Positions 60,247 to 64,000 of a DNA stretch of 64,000 bases are shown in pieces. Numbering within the stretch: position 1 is the first letter of the stretch; every line of letters starts with the position of its first letter. A program made the translations under genes and the position numbers. The DNA is taken from NCBI GenBank assembly GCA_026545225.1, contig CM048845.1:122874033-122938032 (forward strand). Reading direction: 5' to 3'. The notes under the pieces are model-generated. The model was not told the origin of the DNA, made no database searches, and saw only the letters and a list, made by a program, of their open reading frames with translations. Source of the stretch: Cornus controversa (taxonomy: Eukaryota; Streptophyta; Magnoliopsida; Cornales; Cornaceae).

Positions 60247-61130
60247 ATTTGTTACTCTTTTTAATGGTTATATTTATTTATACATTTATACTATATGTAT
60301 ATGTTTCGTGTTTTTATCATTAATATTAACAGTTAACCAATTCCTTTAGTTGACAAGTTTGCCCTTTAATAAAGTATCAACCTACCAAGTCTGGGCAAAC
60401 AATATACTATTCTGTGTATATGGTTTCAAAGATTGAATTGTGATTTATACCCCTTATTAACCATGATTTTCATAGAGGAAGTTTATTGGCCTAAACGGGA
60501 ACGCCAAAATCTGCATCTCCTTTCTCGTAATAAAGTTGAGGACCCATTCATTTCATTAGTTGTACCTACCAATTTTTATTTTTATTTTTTGCCTAATGTA
60601 AAATTTTAGCCTCCTTTCTCTCTCTCCTACTAACCAAAGTTGTGACAGTTTAGAGCAAGTGTCTCATCTCGTGAAAGAAAAAGGAAAGAAAGTGATGTAA
60701 TTAGAAAATTTAAGTAGTTCATTGTCTATGGCAATTAATTATTGCACATGGAGAGTTTTGAAAGCAACAAAATATCCAAAAGGTTAGCATTTATCACATC
60801 ACTCACCTCATCTTGATCTCATATCGGTTTCTCATGAAAATCTCAAATCAATCCAACCCTAAAATCAGTCCTTAGACCAATCTTTACTCTATCTCCGGTT
60901 TCTTCATTAATCAATTCAAAAGCCATGTTTTCTTATTAGGAGTCCATCCAAACATTGAGATTGATATCCTATCCCTCCTCGAAACAGGTATTGGGTACCA
61001 AAATTATAGTACCCAAGCCAATGATAAATTTTCATTTCCTATTATCAAGAAAAATGGAGAGTGTAAGTACCACTGAAAATTTTTAGTCTCTACTAGCTAG
61101 GCCAAGGTAGTGGATTGCAAGAGTCTTATT
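60247..61130. other. Upstream of the MADS gene, nothing recognised
   Basis: Presumed promoter region, AT-rich, no gene or transposon ends seen. Confidence 0.4.
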
Positions 61131-61598
61131 TGTTGGAAATTAATTCTCCTTCATTCAGTACAACAGAAACATATATATTATCACATCAACAATCACACAT
61201 GCATATATAGAGATAACAATCAAACACATCCACGCACAACACAATATTTTACATGATTCATCCAACTCTAAGGCTACATCCATGGAGAGAGAGATTTCAC
61301 TATAATTGAGAAGATAATATATAACACGCAAAAAATATGCCTACCACACACTTTTTCACCCTTTCTTTTGGCATCTTCTCCCTGAATTACATATACTCTT
61401 CTCTCCTCGCAGCACTCACCAACTCCTTACATCCTTCCTCTATATCTATTTATAGAGTCTCCAAACCCATTTCTTCTTGCACAATGATTGCAATTCCTTA
61501 GAATCCAATACAATTTCTCCTTTAGAAATTACCTATTAAAAATACAACTCTATATAGAAACCCAATTATAATAGGAATATAAGCCACAATTCCCAACA
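61131..61598 (-). mobile_element. Copia-type LTR, minus orientation, with adjacent polypurine tract
   Basis: The left end TGTTGGAAATT and right end AATTCCCAACA give TG..CA termini. To its right, the minus strand reads CAAGGTAGAGAT just before the LTR, a Copia polypurine tract, so this is the 3' LTR of an element extending right. CTATTTATAGAG (about 61446) is the promoter box on the minus strand. Same family as 27736-28210. Confidence 0.65.
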
Positions 61599-62480
61599 AT
61601 CTCTACCTTGACTCAAATTCCATTAACGCACTCCTCCATAACTCTATCTCGAACCAAACTTCATAACATCCTTCCAATTGGTGTTCAATTACTCACGCAT
61701 GGTAACCCACTCATCAATCTCCTCTGGTTGCTTATTTTTAGGGCTAAAACACAATGAAAATCCCTCACTTTTCTAGATGAAAAATAGTAAACCTCCTTCT
61801 TCATTGCATCATCTTGCCCTATTTTGAAAATGAGCATCTTTTGACTTGTCCCAAGACTTGTTCCTCATAGGGTGTCTATTTTATCCATCAAATCGTTAAT
61901 GCAAACTGATCAAATCCGATCTTTATGAATTGATTTAGTTTTTTATTCCCACGGTTCAGTTACGGATTTGAAAATTAAAAATTCATAGACCATGGTTCGG
62001 TTAACATATTGGGTCCTTAAAAAATCGTATCAAACCGTCAAACTTAAAAAAATGGGGCCAAACCATCAAACTAAACTGTAGCAATCCATTAGATTTGATA
62101 TACAAATATATATTATATACATTTTAACCCTGAAGCCTAAAGCAATAAACATTATATATATATATATATATATATATATTTTATCAAAGCAAGTATTCAT
62201 TGATGACTAAAATATTAGTTACAATCAAGGGAGTTTGATCTATCAAGTGGAAGAATGTCAAGTGATAATACAAGGGCATACACTTCATGCAAATATTGTT
62301 AAGTTATTTTTGTAATCAATCCACCTCGCCCATCACTTAACTTTAGAGGGATCAACATGTAGAGATCTATATAAGATTATAAATAGATATGCATATGTTT
62401 TAAATGTAAATTATATATGTGGAAACTTGTTTAGAGGTTCAGAGAGTTTTCTAAACTATTTGACTCATTTTGAGATTTTG
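61599..62480. other. Stretch right of the Copia LTR
   Basis: Possibly the remains of the Copia internal region, but no protein blocks were recognised. A TA microsatellite lies at about 62155-62180. Confidence 0.35.
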
Positions 62481-62484
62481 GGTT

Positions 62485-63350
62485 GTCAGGGCCCGAGACG
62501 CGAGTCGAGTGGGCTAGGGAAATTGCATATTTTTTTGAAAAATACTATTTTTGATTTTAGACTATTTGAAATATTATAAGAGATAAGAAGTTAATTGCAG
62601 GGCCATAGCCATTTTTGGATTCAAAAACGGAGGTCAGGAAGGTATGTTAAGTGACTTAGGGGCGTTTTAGTCATTTCACACCATATGGCTTATAAATATC
62701 AAAACTTAGATATTTTTAGCCATTTCTCTCTCTATAAACTACCGTATATCTCTTTTTCATCTTATTTTCTTTAGTTTCTCTCTAAGATTCGGAAGTCTTT
62801 GGGCTTAATTCGGAAAGTGTCGGTGAAGAAAGATTTGCTCATGATCTACATGGTGAGGGCATCGATTTGATCCGAACAAAGCTAGGTTTGGGTGAATTTT
62901 GAGTTAGTGAATTTAGGACTTTTCTTGAGATTTTATCTCTTGATGTAGGGGGTGTGTGTTGTATCTTTCAATACAAGTTTTATTTCATGTTATATGCATA
63001 AAATTAATGTTTTCATGTTGTATATGAATATTAGGGGTTTTATGATAAAACTTATGATTTAAATGATGTTCTTTTTATTTTCTATGATTAGAATTGATAG
63101 AATTATGATTTAGAATGCTTAAATTGCAAATATATACTTTATGTTATATATAGGGCATGCATGAGGTTTTGTGATATGTGTAGGAAACCTAATTTCAATG
63201 TGTAGTATGTTGAAATGATTGTATATGCATGTGTGTCAATTTAGTTCGTTGCATGATATGCTAGATGTGGACTTAGGACATGAGATGGATGCATGGCATT
63301 AATGACTTGTGTATGTTTATGTTAAACGGGACATGTTTGGTGTGTGTGAC
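62485..63350 (+). mobile_element. LTR-like remnant, possibly Ty3/Gypsy
   Basis: GGGGCGTTTTAGTCATTTCA precedes a TATAAATA box (about 62690) and a CT-rich leader, a layout common in plant Gypsy LTRs. It contains CCATTTTTGG (62609-62618), a perfect CArg-box pattern. Limits are not defined. Confidence 0.35.
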
Positions 63351-63772
63351 GATATCTTAAAAAATGACTCATGTGAAGGTCCTCAAACTTGCGCAAGAGG
63401 GATTGTTACTGGTGGGTTTGTGATGATTTGTATTTTTTTTTTTTTTTAAAATATATATGTATGTATTTTTATTTACATAAATAGATTTAAGCTGTAAATA
63501 TAGAGAGTTATATTTAAGCTGTAAATACGTGTCTGTTAAGTAATATAATATTCTATTTTCATTCAATTTTTCTGACACTATTATATATATTTTATTTTGT
63601 TTACCAAATGATGATTCAAATTTTGATCTATTTATTTGGCAAGTGAATTTTCTAAGGAAACTCTTTGTGTGCAATTTGTTAATAGGATGGTTTAAAGGTA
63701 GGGTCAACTGTTAATAGTTGATTCATTACTTTACACACACACACACATATATAGTTTCTTTAGTGTTTCGTG

Positions 63773-63805
<33 letters not shown>

Positions 63806-63806
63806 G
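63773..63806. repeat. TA microsatellite
   Basis: TATATA run interrupted by TG, preceded at 63735 by a CA run. No gene follows to the window end. Confidence 0.8.
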
Positions 63807-64000
63807 TAAGTACATATTATATGTAATAAATGGACTCAGTTTGTAGAAAGAAGGAATTAAATTTTTTATTTATTTATTTTCTTTTAGGAATCAAACCTCA
63901 ATGTCTTCAGATTATGGTTTTATATTTGGAATTACTTTGTTCTGTGCTAATATTTGCAAAGTTTATAATTATATGAAAAAAAGTCAAGTGTTGTCTTGGA

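Noticed and set aside
62609-62618. CArG box CCATTTTTGG upstream of the MADS gene
   Set aside because: A perfect motif, but 2.8 kb upstream and inside an LTR-like repeat, so not reported as a regulatory site.

Overview
The window is nuclear DNA of a flowering plant, very probably a core eudicot. It is AT-rich and has spliceosomal introns, plant-type transposons and three recognisable plant genes. The third gene ends in the C-terminal motif of the FRUITFULL branch of AP1/FUL MADS-box genes, which points to a core eudicot. I cannot name the species.

Layout. (1) 1-12173, minus strand: augmin subunit 5 (AUG5). Nine coding exons join in frame; only the last exon, about 40 codons, lies left of the window. 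(2) 12174-21430: intergenic DNA filled with non-autonomous DNA transposons, LTR-like debris and tandem duplications. (3) About 21430-34300, plus strand: a small RING-H2 E3 ubiquitin ligase of the Arabidopsis At3g02290 type. It has four coding exons, a spliced leader with two short upstream ORFs, and a 6.9 kb last intron before an eight-codon final exon. (4) 34300-36700: intergenic, with a CACTA-like terminus. (5) 36702-59804, minus strand: a complete FRUITFULL-like MADS-box gene of eight coding exons and 251 codons. Its first intron is 19.3 kb. (6) 59805-64000: the MADS promoter side, then a Copia LTR and a second LTR-like stretch.

Most of the unusual structure is mobile DNA inside introns. 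MADS intron 1 holds a Copia element of 6.9 kb with a near-perfect target-site duplication. That element carries four clear nested insertions, among them a 247-bp solo LTR with a perfect 5-bp duplication. The same intron also holds decayed RTE and L1 LINEs, a Copia gag fragment, and a pair of related terminal-inverted-repeat elements. The last intron of the RING gene holds a near-palindrome of 1464 bp, best read as two head-to-head LTRs, next to a gag fragment. A 148-bp hairpin lies about 100 bp before RING exon 2. A Mutator-like foldback element with a perfect 10-bp duplication ends about 90 bp before the probable RING TATA box.

The three genes have unrelated jobs: microtubule nucleation, ubiquitination, and control of flowering and fruit development. 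They do not form a functional cluster. I saw no new enzymatic system. Exon boundaries of the three genes were read base by base and are phase-checked. Transposon limits marked approximate are judged by eye.
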